Below are positions 46,078-54,977 of a DNA stretch of 64,000 nucleotides, one piece after another; position 1 is the first letter of the stretch, and every line of letters begins with the position of its first letter. Source of the stretch: Pseudoxanthomonas sp. X-1 (GTDB lineage: Bacteria; Pseudomonadota; Gammaproteobacteria; Xanthomonadales; Xanthomonadaceae); the NCBI RefSeq assembly GCF_020042665.1, contig NZ_CP083376.1, positions 1,028,001 through 1,092,000 of the forward strand. Direction: 5' to 3'. Both the position numbers and the translations under genes were made by a program. The notes under the pieces were generated by a model, which worked only from the letters and a program-made list of their open reading frames with translations, searched no databases and was not told the origin of the DNA.

Positions 46078-47061
46078 CTAGAGGCGCTTGCGCACGAAAC
46101 GCTGCTCCAATACTTCCCGCCCCCACTGGCTCCCCGGTCGCTCCTCCACGCAGGCAAAGCCGTGCGCCTCGTACAGGCGTCGCGCGGCCTGCAGGCCATC
46201 GAAGGTCCACAGGTGCGTTTCGGCGAAGGCCGGCCGGGCGTCCACGAACGCGAGCGCCTCGGTCAGCAGACGGCGGCCGATACCGCCGCCGCGCACCCCG
46301 TCATCCACGATGAACCAGCGCAGGTGGGCGACGGTTGGCCCGAGATCTTCGCCGTCGATGGCCACCGCACCCACGATCCGTTCGTCCACCTCGGCCGTCC
46401 ACACGGCGTTGGGCGAGGGTGCCCGGGCGTCCAGCCGCCCGCAGAACTCCGCCAGGCCGCCCGCCACCATGGACTCGAACCGCTGGCCGAAGCCTGCCTC
46501 GCGCGCATAGAAGCGCGCGTGCATTTCGGTAATGCGGGCGATCAGTCCGGGGCGGTAGCCGCAGCGCACGGTCACCTCGGGCCCCGGGCGCGGCGGTTGC
46601 GGGACAGCCGGAGGGGCGCCATGGCCCGCGCGTGCCAGCGCAGCGGCATAGAGGCGCATGCCCTCGAGCACCGCGCGGTCCTCGCCCGGTCCGAGGTGCT
46701 CCAGGGCGCCAGTCACCTGGGCTCGCGCGAACGCATGGATGCCCGCCACCCGCCGCCGGCCGCGCGCGGTCAGGGCCAGTCGCTTCATACGCCCGTCTTC
46801 CGCGCCGGTTGTTTCCCGCACCTCGCCCGAAGCCACCAGCTTGCGCAGCATGCGGCTCACGCTGGATTTCTCAAGACGCAGATGCTCGCCCAGATCGCGC
46901 GCCGTCAGCGTTCCCCCGTGCTGCTCGATCTCGATCAGGGCATGCACGGCGGAGGGGGACAGATCGGTCCCGGCGAAGTCGCCCCCCATGAAACCGAGCG
47001 CGCGGACCATGGCGCGGGAGACGGCCCGCAGTTCTTCGACGATAGGGTGAGGGGTGGGCAT
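46078..47061 (-). CDS. MarR-type HTH fused to GNAT acetyltransferase
   Basis: A 327-aa bifunctional protein. Residues ~1-150 form a MarR winged helix (DLSPSAVHALIEIEQHGGTLTARDLGEHLRLEKSSVSRMLRKL, AEDGRMKRLALTARG). Residues ~165-320 form a GNAT domain with the acetyl-CoA motif VRGGGIGRRLL. This fusion is a known family. ATG at 47061 has GGAG at good spacing; the ATG at 47067 lies directly on it. A perfect dyad upstream is its probable operator. Confidence 0.9.
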   Translation of the reverse strand: MPTPHPIVEELRAVSRAMVRALGFMGGDFAGTDLSPSAVHALIEIEQHGGTLTARDLGEHLRLEKSSVSRMLRKLVASGEVRETTGAEDGRMKRLALTARGRRRVAGIHAFARAQVTGALEHLGPGEDRAVLEGMRLYAAALARAGHGAPPAVPQPPRPGPEVTVRCGYRPGLIARITEMHARFYAREAGFGQRFESMVAGGLAEFCGRLDARAPSPNAVWTAEVDERIVGAVAIDGEDLGPTVAHLRWFIVDDGVRGGGIGRRLLTEALAFVDARPAFAETHLWTFDGLQAARRLYEAHGFACVEERPGSQWGREVLEQRFVRKRL

Positions 47062-47076
47062 GGTCATCTCCAGTCA

Positions 47077-47091
47077 GTTGTAGAATACAAC
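47077..47091. promoter_or_regulatory. Probable MarR operator, perfect dyad GTTGTAGAATACAAC
   Basis: A perfect 6-3-6 inverted repeat, 15 bp upstream of the MarR-GNAT start. On the minus strand it contains TATTCT, a -10-like hexamer, so bound protein would block RNA polymerase. MarR proteins typically bind such TTGTAnnnTACAA-like dyads. Confidence 0.7.
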
Positions 47092-47170
47092 CAAGCTGGA
47101 GGGGCCGCCTGCAGGCCCTCAACGCGCCCCGGGGCAGCGCCTTGGTCATCACCGCGTCACCGCCGGCCCC

Positions 47171-47236
47171 ATGCGCTTCGGACAGTCTGTCCGCGGGATT
47201 CGCCGAATCGGGAGAAGAGCACGGTGTTCAGCGCCA
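47171..47236 (-). pseudogene. Decayed 3' fragment of a serine hydrolase/TPR gene
   Basis: About 66 bp match 39421-39485 (3' end of the serine hydrolase) at roughly 80-85%, in the same orientation. Read on the minus strand it gives ALNTVLF, then after a one-base insertion PDSAN and LSEAHG, matching FALNTVLFPDSANAWDSLAEAHA. There is no flanking hydrolase, so it is a relic. Confidence 0.7.
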
Positions 47237-47237
47237 A

Positions 47238-47672
47238 TCATTCGCCCGAGGCGTAGTGCCACGGTCCGGACGTCTGGCCGTCGTAGCGGTCTTCGATCCG
47301 CTTGAACCACCGCTTCAGATCACGCAGGAAGCGCTTGTGGTCGAAATCCCTGAACTTCCTCCTGTTCAACTGCTCGGACAACTGCTCGAGGATCTCGCGG
47401 AAGACGTAACGCATCTTGTCTTTCATCGGGAGCGGGATGATGACCGACAGATCCAGCATGATGTCGGTATAGAACTCGGCCTTCTCACGCCTGAACCTAA
47501 GCCTGCGTTTCAAGCGCGCCTGATCGGAAACGCACATCAGAAGCAGGGCCACGCTGGTGACCTCCTGGCCGTAGGAGAGACGCGCGGACCTGGCGATCGC
47601 GTAATCATAGTGGGACGTGATTCTTCCCAGCCTCGCTCTCCAGTCGGAAACCGACGTAATGCTCAGTTTCAT
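47238..47672 (-). CDS. Hypothetical protein, possible immunity-type protein
   Basis: A 144-aa protein rich in Lys, Arg, Phe and Tyr (RREKAEFYTDIMLDLSV, FRDFDHKRFLRDLKRWFKRIEDRYDG). No signal peptide and no family I recognise. ATG at 47672 is preceded by AAGGAG. Lower GC and its place as the last of five same-strand small genes, one of them Imm10-like, suggest an immunity protein, by context only. Confidence 0.6.
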   Translation of the reverse strand: MKLSITSVSDWRARLGRITSHYDYAIARSARLSYGQEVTSVALLLMCVSDQARLKRRLRFRREKAEFYTDIMLDLSVIIPLPMKDKMRYVFREILEQLSEQLNRRKFRDFDHKRFLRDLKRWFKRIEDRYDGQTSGPWHYASGE

Positions 47673-47713
47673 TTGCTCCTTCTCCCTGGACCACGCTGCA
47701 ACTGCCTGTCGGC

Positions 47714-48121
47714 TTACTCCGCGTTGTCGCCGGGCATGCTTTGGATAAACGGGATTTTCTCCGCGGCACATATCTGCTCGAGCGCCTGCTGAAGCCGTTC
47801 ACGGTGATCCCGCGTCGCCAGCAGGATCTCGATGCCCTCCGTGATGCCGAGCCTGCCTCGCGTCTCGGCAGAAAGCGAAAGCGCAAGGACGTCGCCAAGC
47901 AGGGACACCTGCTCCAAGCCCCCGTAGCAGGATTCGGATCCTCCGCCGATTTCCAGGTGGACATGATCCATCTGCAGATGCCTGTCCTGTTCGTCGTAGG
48001 CCTTCGCGTTCTGCAGGATCAGGTGACGCGAGGGCATAGCGGCGTCATCGGCCAGCCCAACCACTACGCAGTCGTCGTCTTCCTCGACCGACACAACTTC
48101 CGCCGTGAACCTGTAGATCAT
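47714..48121 (-). CDS. Imm10-like immunity protein
   Basis: A 135-aa protein that fits the Imm10 family pattern: VVVGLADDAAMPSRHLILQNAK, then YDEQDRHLQMDHVHLEIGGGSESCYGGLEQVSL and a strand-rich end. Imm10 proteins neutralise polymorphic toxins of contact-dependent or secreted systems. No toxin gene is visible nearby. It lies between two other small genes of the same orientation. Confidence 0.7.
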   Translation of the reverse strand: MIYRFTAEVVSVEEDDDCVVVGLADDAAMPSRHLILQNAKAYDEQDRHLQMDHVHLEIGGGSESCYGGLEQVSLLGDVLALSLSAETRGRLGITEGIEILLATRDHRERLQQALEQICAAEKIPFIQSMPGDNAE

Positions 48122-48170
48122 TCGAACTCCCTTCGCCAGTCCGGCCCATCGACGTCGATCGGCCTGTTTC

Positions 48171-48575
48171 TCAGTCTCCGCGCGTGAGGGGCGGGAAAGG
48201 GGGTGCCACCCACTCCGGATGGTAGCGCTCCTGGTATTCGTCTTGAACGACGCCTCGATTCACGTAGCGGTCGTGGCTGGCGCCTAGCGCGTCCTTCGCG
48301 AAAGCCAGAGCGCCTTCTATGGAGTCGAATGTCCATTCTTCTCCGAACGGGAAATCCGGATCTACCGCCTCGAATTCATAGAGATCGATGAAATCGGGAC
48401 TTCCGTTGTCGAACACCTCGCAGAGGCGGACTTTCCAGCAATCCGGCCTGGAGCGTTCAAGGGAGACATGGCGGATCACGAGTTGATCCACCTCGTGCCG
48501 CTCAGGCAGTAGCTGTTCTACATCGCGTCCAGCGGCCAGGTTGATTCTGACGTCCAGGTCGGTGAGGTGGCGCAT
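48171..48575 (-). CDS. Hypothetical protein, possible immunity-type protein
   Basis: A 134-aa acidic protein (DFIDLYEFEAVDPDFPFGEEWTFDSIEGALAFAKDALG), with no signal peptide or known motif. ATG at 48575 has GGAGGAG directly upstream; an earlier ATG (48599) is possible. The acidic, aromatic composition is common among immunity proteins. The function is inferred from the neighbourhood only. Confidence 0.6.
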   Translation of the reverse strand: MRHLTDLDVRINLAAGRDVEQLLPERHEVDQLVIRHVSLERSRPDCWKVRLCEVFDNGSPDFIDLYEFEAVDPDFPFGEEWTFDSIEGALAFAKDALGASHDRYVNRGVVQDEYQERYHPEWVAPPFPPLTRGD

Positions 48576-48602
48576 CGCTCCTCCAAGAAGGGCTTCCAAT
48601 TC

Positions 48603-48812
48603 CTACTTTACTGGGCGACCGGATTGCCAGTGGATTCTAGCTAGATGCAGACTCAATTCGTTGGCACCGCCGGCAAGGTCCGGGTGCTCCGATTGAACCG
48701 GGTCGTCCTCCCAATTGCATACATCACAAATCTCATATCCGCCTGGCTCGCCAATCGTCCGATGTCCGCAGCAGGGGCATGGAAAGGAATCATTGATCTC
48801 GTCTGTGCTCAT
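48603..48812 (-). CDS. CPCC-type cysteine-rich protein
   Basis: A 69-aa protein with the family motif FPCPCCGHRTIGEPGGYEICDVCNWEDDP; its four metal-site Cys pairs (CPCC and CDVC) should bind zinc. The Cys-rich CPCC family often appears in toxin/immunity arrays. Same strand as its neighbours, 27 bp upstream of the previous gene. Confidence 0.75.
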   Translation of the reverse strand: MSTDEINDSFPCPCCGHRTIGEPGGYEICDVCNWEDDPVQSEHPDLAGGANELSLHLARIHWQSGRPVK

Positions 48813-48928
48813 GGCCTGCCCTGGTCGTCCTTGTCGTCCGGAATCCTGCGCGCCCGCTTGCGTCTGCTGAGGACATGGTGATCGCGCTCGATAGGGAATG
48901 GATCCGAATCGATCATTGGGCTCCGCGC

Positions 48929-49591
48929 CTATACGTCCCTGACGATCATTTCGCTCTCGGTCGCGTTCGCAATGGAGATGCGCCTCCCCTTCACCGTGAC
49001 ACGCGAGACATGGTAGTGGACCTGGAAGGGGTCGGGCATCAATTCCATGAGGATGAATTCGGATGGCGCGTGGCCGTCCTGCCCCTCGTTTTCCCTTGCA
49101 ATGAGCTGGTACTGATCCCTGGTATACCGGTGGAACAGCCTCAGTCTGCTCTTTTTCACCGCCTGTCCATCGACCGGGCGTTCATAGGCCAAATGCTGTG
49201 AGAAATGCAGTTTCAGCGTCTCGGCCAGCGGCGCCGCCAGCGACAGGTTGAAGTGCTTGTCGATGCGATCGAAGCCTTCCAGGTACTTCCCGACGAAGTA
49301 ACTGTGGGTCTCAGCGGTGGAGCTCTGCCCCTCTTGGGCTAACGGCGATCCTGGTGCCTTCGCAGTCTCGGAGATGTTCACCGCGAACGCACGGTCGCCC
49401 ACGACCCGCATGTCGATCCGGGAACCCTCCACAAACACGAATCTGTCGAACCGCCCCAGATTCAGCTCACGCTCCCGCAACCAGTCGGAAATGAAAAGAG
49501 AAAGGTAGTTGGAGGCCAGCTGGTAGCGAGCCCTCGTCGCCGTGGGGTGGCTGTACTGCTCAAGATCGATGTAGACCGCGGTGACCTTCAC
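48929..49591 (-). CDS. Hypothetical protein, first of the small-gene array
   Basis: A 220-aa protein with alternating strands and helices (KVTAVYIDLEQYSHPTATRARYQLASNYLSLFISDWL, FDRFVFVEGSRIDMRVVGDRAFAVNI). No signal peptide and no family I recognise. The start is GTG at 49591 with AGAGG six bases upstream. GC is lower than in flanking core genes. Confidence 0.65.
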   Translation of the reverse strand: MKVTAVYIDLEQYSHPTATRARYQLASNYLSLFISDWLRERELNLGRFDRFVFVEGSRIDMRVVGDRAFAVNISETAKAPGSPLAQEGQSSTAETHSYFVGKYLEGFDRIDKHFNLSLAAPLAETLKLHFSQHLAYERPVDGQAVKKSRLRLFHRYTRDQYQLIARENEGQDGHAPSEFILMELMPDPFQVHYHVSRVTVKGRRISIANATESEMIVRDV

Positions 49592-50100
49592 GATGACCTC
49601 TGGCGATAGGGACGCGTGCGGATGCTGGAGGCGTCATGTTCCGGCTTGTTCGCTCGATCCGTAGGCCTCTGCCCGGCGCTCGACCCAGCGTGGGTCTCTG
49701 CAGTGCATGGCAGCTTCGGGTCCGCCCGCCACGTCAGGGCATGCGGAGGATCGTCGAGAAAGGGTCTGCATGATAAGCACTGGCGGATTATGTCCTTACG
49801 ACATCGTCGGTCTGGGAATTTTTTCGCCTTGCTGGGCATTCCCATAATGACGTTGATGACAGCATTATCGCTTCGAGCTGCGCGGTCACATCTTGGCGCA
49901 GAACTCGCTCGTACTATCAGCGGTTCTGGCCTCGTGCCGCCATTCATCAGTGGATGAATGGCGCGATCCGGCGTAATGCTGGCTCGGCTTCATGCCGACG
50001 CACTGCGATACCAGCTTCACGGGGTTCCTTTGACCAGCCAGAAACCAAAGCCGTTATCTGGGTGGTCCCGGCACCAGACAGGATTCCTGTGACCTGAACA
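49592..50100. other. 509-bp gap between small-gene array and tRNA
   Basis: No convincing gene; composition is lower in GC than the rest. It contains the perfect 11-bp hairpin at 49938-49963 and ends at the 3' end of the tRNA gene. No integrase motif was found. Confidence 0.5.
49938..49963. repeat. Perfect 11-bp inverted repeat near the tRNA
   Basis: CGCCATTCATC and GATGAATGGCG form a perfect stem with the loop AGTG. No T-run follows, so it is not an obvious terminator. It is 138 bp from the tRNA 3' end and could be a recombination- or regulation-related structure. Confidence 0.6.
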
Positions 50101-50176
50101 TGGTGGGCCCACCAGGATTCGAACCTGGAACCAAAGGATTATGAGTCCTCTGCTCTAACCGTTGAGCTATAGGCCC
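50101..50176 (-). tRNA. tRNA-Ile2 (anticodon CAU)
   Basis: A full cloverleaf on the minus strand, 76 nt including the encoded CCA (50101-50103). The acceptor stem pairs GGGCCTA with TGGGCCC (one G-U), the T-arm has GGTTCGAATCC, and the anticodon loop is CTCATAA. The loop context GACTCATAATC is the tRNA-Ile2 type, whose C34 is changed to lysidine to read AUA; elongator tRNA-Met is the alternative. Its 3' end faces the accessory small-gene array. Confidence 0.9.
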
Positions 50177-50816
50177 GCTGGGGGCCGGGCATTGTAGCGT
50201 CCGTGGCGCTGGCGTCGATGCGGTGGGCATTGGAGACCTGCGTCGCCGGGGCTGTGGTCGAGTGCGAAATGGGGTGCCCGGGCCGACCGAAGTGGCGTGT
50301 TTGCTGCGCGGCTCAGACGCGCCCGCCCGGAGCCTGAGTGGCTCGGATGCTCCTGAGGAAGCGAAAGCGGATGAGCGCCGGCGCTTTCCTTTGGTGAGGC
50401 CGTGGCGCCGGTCATTGCCGTTGCGCGTGCCGCCGGGTGACACATGCTCCGTTGCGCCACGGCTCCGGCGACTTGGCGTGCGTGGCGTTGTGCTGCGCAG
50501 CACGCGCAAATGCGGGCTTGCAGCTTGCAATCGGCCCGGCGGCTGCTATCGTGCAATCGATTGCATGGGGAGGCTCATGCGACGTCATGTCCGGTTGGGA
50601 GGCCGAGGCGATGGCACGAAGCGACGATACGCAGGGCTCATGTCGGATCCACGTGGAGGGCGGTCTTTCGCCATCGCGTAGGCGTCGTCGACTTGGGCGT
50701 TCCGGCGCGCGATGCGCCACTGGGTCTCGTGCGGCGTGTCCCGTTCCCCTGGCTACCGCGCTTCTGCGCGGCCCGAGCCCGTCCGGGCTCTGCCCGCGCG
50801 CGCAGTGGCACTCCGC
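50177..50816. other. 640-bp upstream region of the GMC operon
   Basis: No convincing gene. It carries the LacI-type operator at 50552-50565; the remaining ~250 bp to the first ATG is a possible long leader. Frames in it have poor codon bias. Confidence 0.5.
50552..50565. promoter_or_regulatory. LacI-type operator, TGCAATCGATTGCA (site 1)
   Basis: A perfect 14-bp palindrome inside the block ATCGTGCAATCGATTGCAT, which is identical to site 2 (62317-62330) read on the minus strand. A weak promoter (TTGCAA 50525-50530, TATCGT 50547-50552) would place the transcription start inside it. It probably represses the operon starting at 50817. Confidence 0.8.
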
Positions 50817-51698
<882 letters not shown>

Positions 51699-51732
51699 GA
51701 GACCCACTATCCACCGAGGGAAGCAGTCACCC

Positions 51733-53418
51733 ATGGCAGACAACCACTACGACGCGATCGTCGTCGGCTCCGGCATCAGCGGCGGCTGGGCCGCCAAGGA
51801 GCTGACCGAGCGCGGCCTGAAAGTCCTGATGCTCGAGCGCGGCCGCAACATCGAGCACATCAAGGACTACGTCAATGCGGGCAAGGAGGCCTGGGACTAT
51901 CCGCACCACGACACGCCGACCCAGCAGATGAAGGCCGATCATCCGGTCCTCAAGCGCGACTATCCGCTGTCGGAAAGTACTTACGGCATGTGGGCCAACG
52001 AGAAGGACTGCCCCTACACCGAAACCAAGCGCTTCGACTGGTTCCGTGGCTATCACGTGGGCGGACGCTCGCTGATGTGGGGACGGCAGAGCTATCGCCT
52101 GTCCGACATCGACTTCGGCGCCAACGCGAAGGAGGGCATCGCGGTGGACTGGCCGATCCGCTACGCCGACATCGCGCCGTGGTACGACCATGTCGAGCGC
52201 TTCGCCGGCATCGCCGGCACCACCGAGGGGCTGGACGTGCTGCCCGACGGGCAGTTCCTGCCGCCGATCCCGCTGAACATCGTCGAGCAGGACGTGGCCG
52301 CGCGCCTGAAGAAGGCTTTCGGCGGCACGCGCCACATGATCCACTCGCGCACGGCCAACATCACCCAGCCCAAGCCCGAGCAGGGCCGGGTCAACTGCCA
52401 GTACCGCAACAAGTGCATCCTGGGCTGCCCGTTCGGTGCCTACTTCTCAACGCAGTCGGCCACGCTGCCGGCGGCGATGGCCACCGGCAACCTGACGCTG
52501 CGGCCGTTTTCCATCGTCAAGGAAGTGCTCTACGACAAGGACCGCAAGCGGGCCAAGGGCGTGGAGATCATCGACGCGGAGACCGGGCAGACCTACGTCT
52601 TCACGGCCAGGGTGGTGTTCCTCAACGCCTCGGCGTTCAACTCGACCTGGCTGCTGATGAACTCGGCCACCGATGTGTGGGAAGGCGGGCTGGGCTCGTC
52701 CTCCGGCGAGCTGGGCCACAACGTCATGGACCATCACTTCCGCGTCGGCGCTTCCGGCCGGGTGGATGGCTATGAGGACAAGTACTACTACGGCCGCCGG
52801 CCGTGCGGTTTCTACATCCCGCGCTTCCGCAATCTGGGCGAGGAGCGGCGCGACTACGTGCGCGGCTTCGGCTACCAGGGCGGCGCCAGCCGCACCGGCT
52901 GGTCGCGCGACATCGCCGAGCTCAACATCGGCGCCGACCTGAAGCAGGCGCTGACCGTGCCGGGCGAGTGGCGCATCGGCATGACCGCCTTCGGCGAGAT
53001 CCTGCCCTACCACGACAACACCATCAGCCTGAACCGCAACGTCAAGGACAAGTGGGGCCTGCCGGTGCTGGCGATGGACGTGTCCCTGCGCGAGAACGAG
53101 CACGCCATGCGCAAGGACATGGGCGCCGACGCGGCCGAGATGCTCGAGGCCGCCGGCGTCAAGGACGTCGAGGTCTACGAGAGCGACTATGCGCCGGGCA
53201 TGGGCATCCACGAGATGGGCACCGCGCGCATGGGCCGCGACCGCAAGACCTCGGTGCTGAACATGCACAACCAGGTCTGGGACGCGCCCAACGTGTACGT
53301 GACCGACGGGGCGTGCATGACCTCGGCGGCCTGCGTGAACCCATCGCTGACCTACATGGCGCTGACCGCGCGCGCGGCCGACCATGCCGTGCGCGAACTC
53401 AAGGCGGGGAACCTGTAA
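51733..53418 (+). CDS. GMC family oxidoreductase (glucoside 3-dehydrogenase-like)
   Basis: A 561-aa FAD enzyme. FAD site VVGSGISGGWAAKEL at residues ~10-24; GMC fold with HVGGRSLMWG, and the catalytic His/Asn region GIHEMGTARMG and NPSLTYMALTARAADH. CQYRNKCILGCPFGA is a Cys-rich stretch of this subfamily. No signal peptide: it is probably carried through Tat by its small subunit, encoded next (TAATG overlap). Such two-subunit enzymes oxidise C3 of glucosides and related sugars in Stenotrophomonas, Agrobacterium and others. The substrate here is inferred. Confidence 0.9.
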   Translation: MADNHYDAIVVGSGISGGWAAKELTERGLKVLMLERGRNIEHIKDYVNAGKEAWDYPHHDTPTQQMKADHPVLKRDYPLSESTYGMWANEKDCPYTETKRFDWFRGYHVGGRSLMWGRQSYRLSDIDFGANAKEGIAVDWPIRYADIAPWYDHVERFAGIAGTTEGLDVLPDGQFLPPIPLNIVEQDVAARLKKAFGGTRHMIHSRTANITQPKPEQGRVNCQYRNKCILGCPFGAYFSTQSATLPAAMATGNLTLRPFSIVKEVLYDKDRKRAKGVEIIDAETGQTYVFTARVVFLNASAFNSTWLLMNSATDVWEGGLGSSSGELGHNVMDHHFRVGASGRVDGYEDKYYYGRRPCGFYIPRFRNLGEERRDYVRGFGYQGGASRTGWSRDIAELNIGADLKQALTVPGEWRIGMTAFGEILPYHDNTISLNRNVKDKWGLPVLAMDVSLRENEHAMRKDMGADAAEMLEAAGVKDVEVYESDYAPGMGIHEMGTARMGRDRKTSVLNMHNQVWDAPNVYVTDGACMTSAACVNPSLTYMALTARAADHAVRELKAGNL

Positions 53419-54002
53419 TGCAACGACGCGAACTGCTCAAGATGATCACCGCCGCCACCGGCATGGCCATGATCGGCCTGCCGTCGGTGGTGTTCGCCCA
53501 GGCGCAGCTGGAAGTGCCGCCGGCCAACAACGCCTTCTCGGCGGCGCAGGTGGCGCTGCTGGACGAGATCGCCGAGACCATCCTGCCGCGCACCGATACG
53601 CCGGGCGCCAAGGATGCGGGCGTGGGACTGTTCATGGCCCGCTTCGTGACCGATTGCTACGACCCGCGGCAGCAGGCGGTGTTCCGTGCCGGCCTGGCCG
53701 ATCTGGACAAGCGGGCCAAGGGCGGCTTCCTGGCGCTCAAGCCGGCCCAGCGCGCCGAGCTGCTGGGCAAGCTGGACGCCGAGGCCCGGGCCGCCAGCCC
53801 CGATCCGAAAAAGGCCGACGACGAGGGTGCCGACAGCGCGGCGATCCCGCCGCATTACTTCACCATGATCAAGCAGCTGGTGCTGTTCGGCTTCTTCACC
53901 TCCGAGGTGGGCGCGACCAAGGTGCTGCGCTACGTGCCGGTGCCGGGACGCTTCGATGGCGATTTGCCCTACGAGCCGGGCACCCCGGCCTGGGCGACCT
54001 GA
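53418..54002 (+). CDS. Gluconate 2-dehydrogenase subunit 3-like small subunit
   Basis: A 194-aa protein with a Tat signal (MQRRELLKMITAATGMAMIGLPSVVFAQ) and the subunit-3 pattern LLDEIAETILPRTDTPGAKDAGVGLFM, ending GDLPYEPGTPAW. Small subunits of this type escort the GMC flavoprotein to the periplasm. Its start overlaps the stop of the GMC gene by one base, so synthesis is coupled. No cytochrome c subunit gene is present in this window. Confidence 0.92.
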   Translation: MQRRELLKMITAATGMAMIGLPSVVFAQAQLEVPPANNAFSAAQVALLDEIAETILPRTDTPGAKDAGVGLFMARFVTDCYDPRQQAVFRAGLADLDKRAKGGFLALKPAQRAELLGKLDAEARAASPDPKKADDEGADSAAIPPHYFTMIKQLVLFGFFTSEVGATKVLRYVPVPGRFDGDLPYEPGTPAWAT

Positions 54003-54048
54003 AGGCCAACAACGCGCGATGCCACGGCATCGCCCAAGGGAGAGCAAG

Positions 54049-54786
54049 ATGAACAAGCAAGCGATCGCGATGCTGGCCTGTGCGCTGGCCGCCGTGCCGG
54101 CGTGTGCGCAGCAGACGCAGAGCGACCCGGCCAAGACCGAGGTGTGGAAGCCGGTGCCGGCGGCCGTGGCCACGCCGCCAGGCGCGGCGCCGTCCGATGC
54201 GGTGGTGCTGTTCGACGGCAAGGACCTGTCGGCCTGGGAGGGCGAGGACGGCGGCAAGCCGGGCTGGAGCGTGGCCGATGGCGCGGTCACCGTGGTGCCG
54301 GGCAGCAAGGGCCTCCGCAGCAAGAAGAGTTTCTGCGATGTGCAGCTGCACGTGGAATGGCGCACGCCGACCGAGACCAAGGGCCTGGAAGGGCAGAACC
54401 GCGGCAACAGCGGCATCTTCCTGCAGGACCGCTATGAGCTGCAGGTGCTGGACAGCTACCAGAGCGCGACCTACTCCAACGGCCAGGCCGGTTCGATCTA
54501 CAAGCAGGCCATCCCGCTGGTCAACGCCTCGCGCGCGCCGGGCCAGTGGCAGACCTACGATGTGATCTGGACCGCGCCGCGCTTCTCGCAGGGCGCCGGC
54601 CTGACCGCGCCGGCGCGCATCACCGTGCTGCATAACGGTGTGCTGGTGCAGAACGACACCGTCGTCGCGGGCAAGACCGAGTACATCGGTGCCCCGTCCT
54701 ACGCACCGCACGGCTGTGCGCCGATCTTCCTGCAGGACCACAACGCCAAGGTGAGCTACCGCAACATCTGGGTGCGGGAGCTGTAG
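54049..54786 (+). CDS. Secreted DUF1080 protein (3-keto-disaccharide hydrolase-like)
   Basis: A 245-aa protein with signal peptide (AIAMLACALAAVPACAQ) and a concanavalin-like DUF1080 domain: VVLFDGKDLSAWEG, NSGIFLQDRYELQVLDSY, SIYKQAIPLVNASRAPGQWQTYDVIW and PIFLQDHNAKVSYRNIWVREL. The domain is annotated as 3-keto-disaccharide hydrolase from characterised members. It ends the operon 46 bp after the dehydrogenase small subunit, with AAGGGAGAG before its ATG. It probably cleaves the 3-keto-glycoside made by the GMC enzyme. Confidence 0.9.
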   Translation: MNKQAIAMLACALAAVPACAQQTQSDPAKTEVWKPVPAAVATPPGAAPSDAVVLFDGKDLSAWEGEDGGKPGWSVADGAVTVVPGSKGLRSKKSFCDVQLHVEWRTPTETKGLEGQNRGNSGIFLQDRYELQVLDSYQSATYSNGQAGSIYKQAIPLVNASRAPGQWQTYDVIWTAPRFSQGAGLTAPARITVLHNGVLVQNDTVVAGKTEYIGAPSYAPHGCAPIFLQDHNAKVSYRNIWVREL

Positions 54787-54811
54787 GTTCGATCGATTCC
54801 CGATGGGAATC

Positions 54812-54948
54812 GTGGGAGCCGCCCTTGTGGCCTTTTCGGCCAATGGCGGCGATAGAGCTTTCGCCCGTATTGTCCCATCGTGGGAGCCGCCATGGCGGCG
54901 ATGAGGCTTTCCCGGTAGGGCCCCATCGCCGCCATTGGCGGCTCCCAC
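54812..54948. repeat. Cluster of REP-like palindromes (GTGGGAGCCGCC type)
   Basis: Three units: GTGGGAGCCGCC starts at 54812 and 54880, and an inverted copy at 54924-54948. The second and third form a long, nearly perfect hairpin (one inserted A). They lie between two convergent operons and may act as bidirectional transcription barriers. Another single hairpin of this type is at 57714. Confidence 0.8.
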
Positions 54949-54977
54949 AAAAGCAGCGCTAGGCCAGCGGCCTTGCT

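Noticed and set aside
49616..49957. A 113-codon plus-strand frame beside the tRNA
   Set aside because: No coding bias and no similarity to known families. It ends inside the perfect hairpin.
50223..50681. Overlapping frames upstream of the GMC operon
   Set aside because: Several frames are open at once, none with a ribosome site, domain or good codon use.
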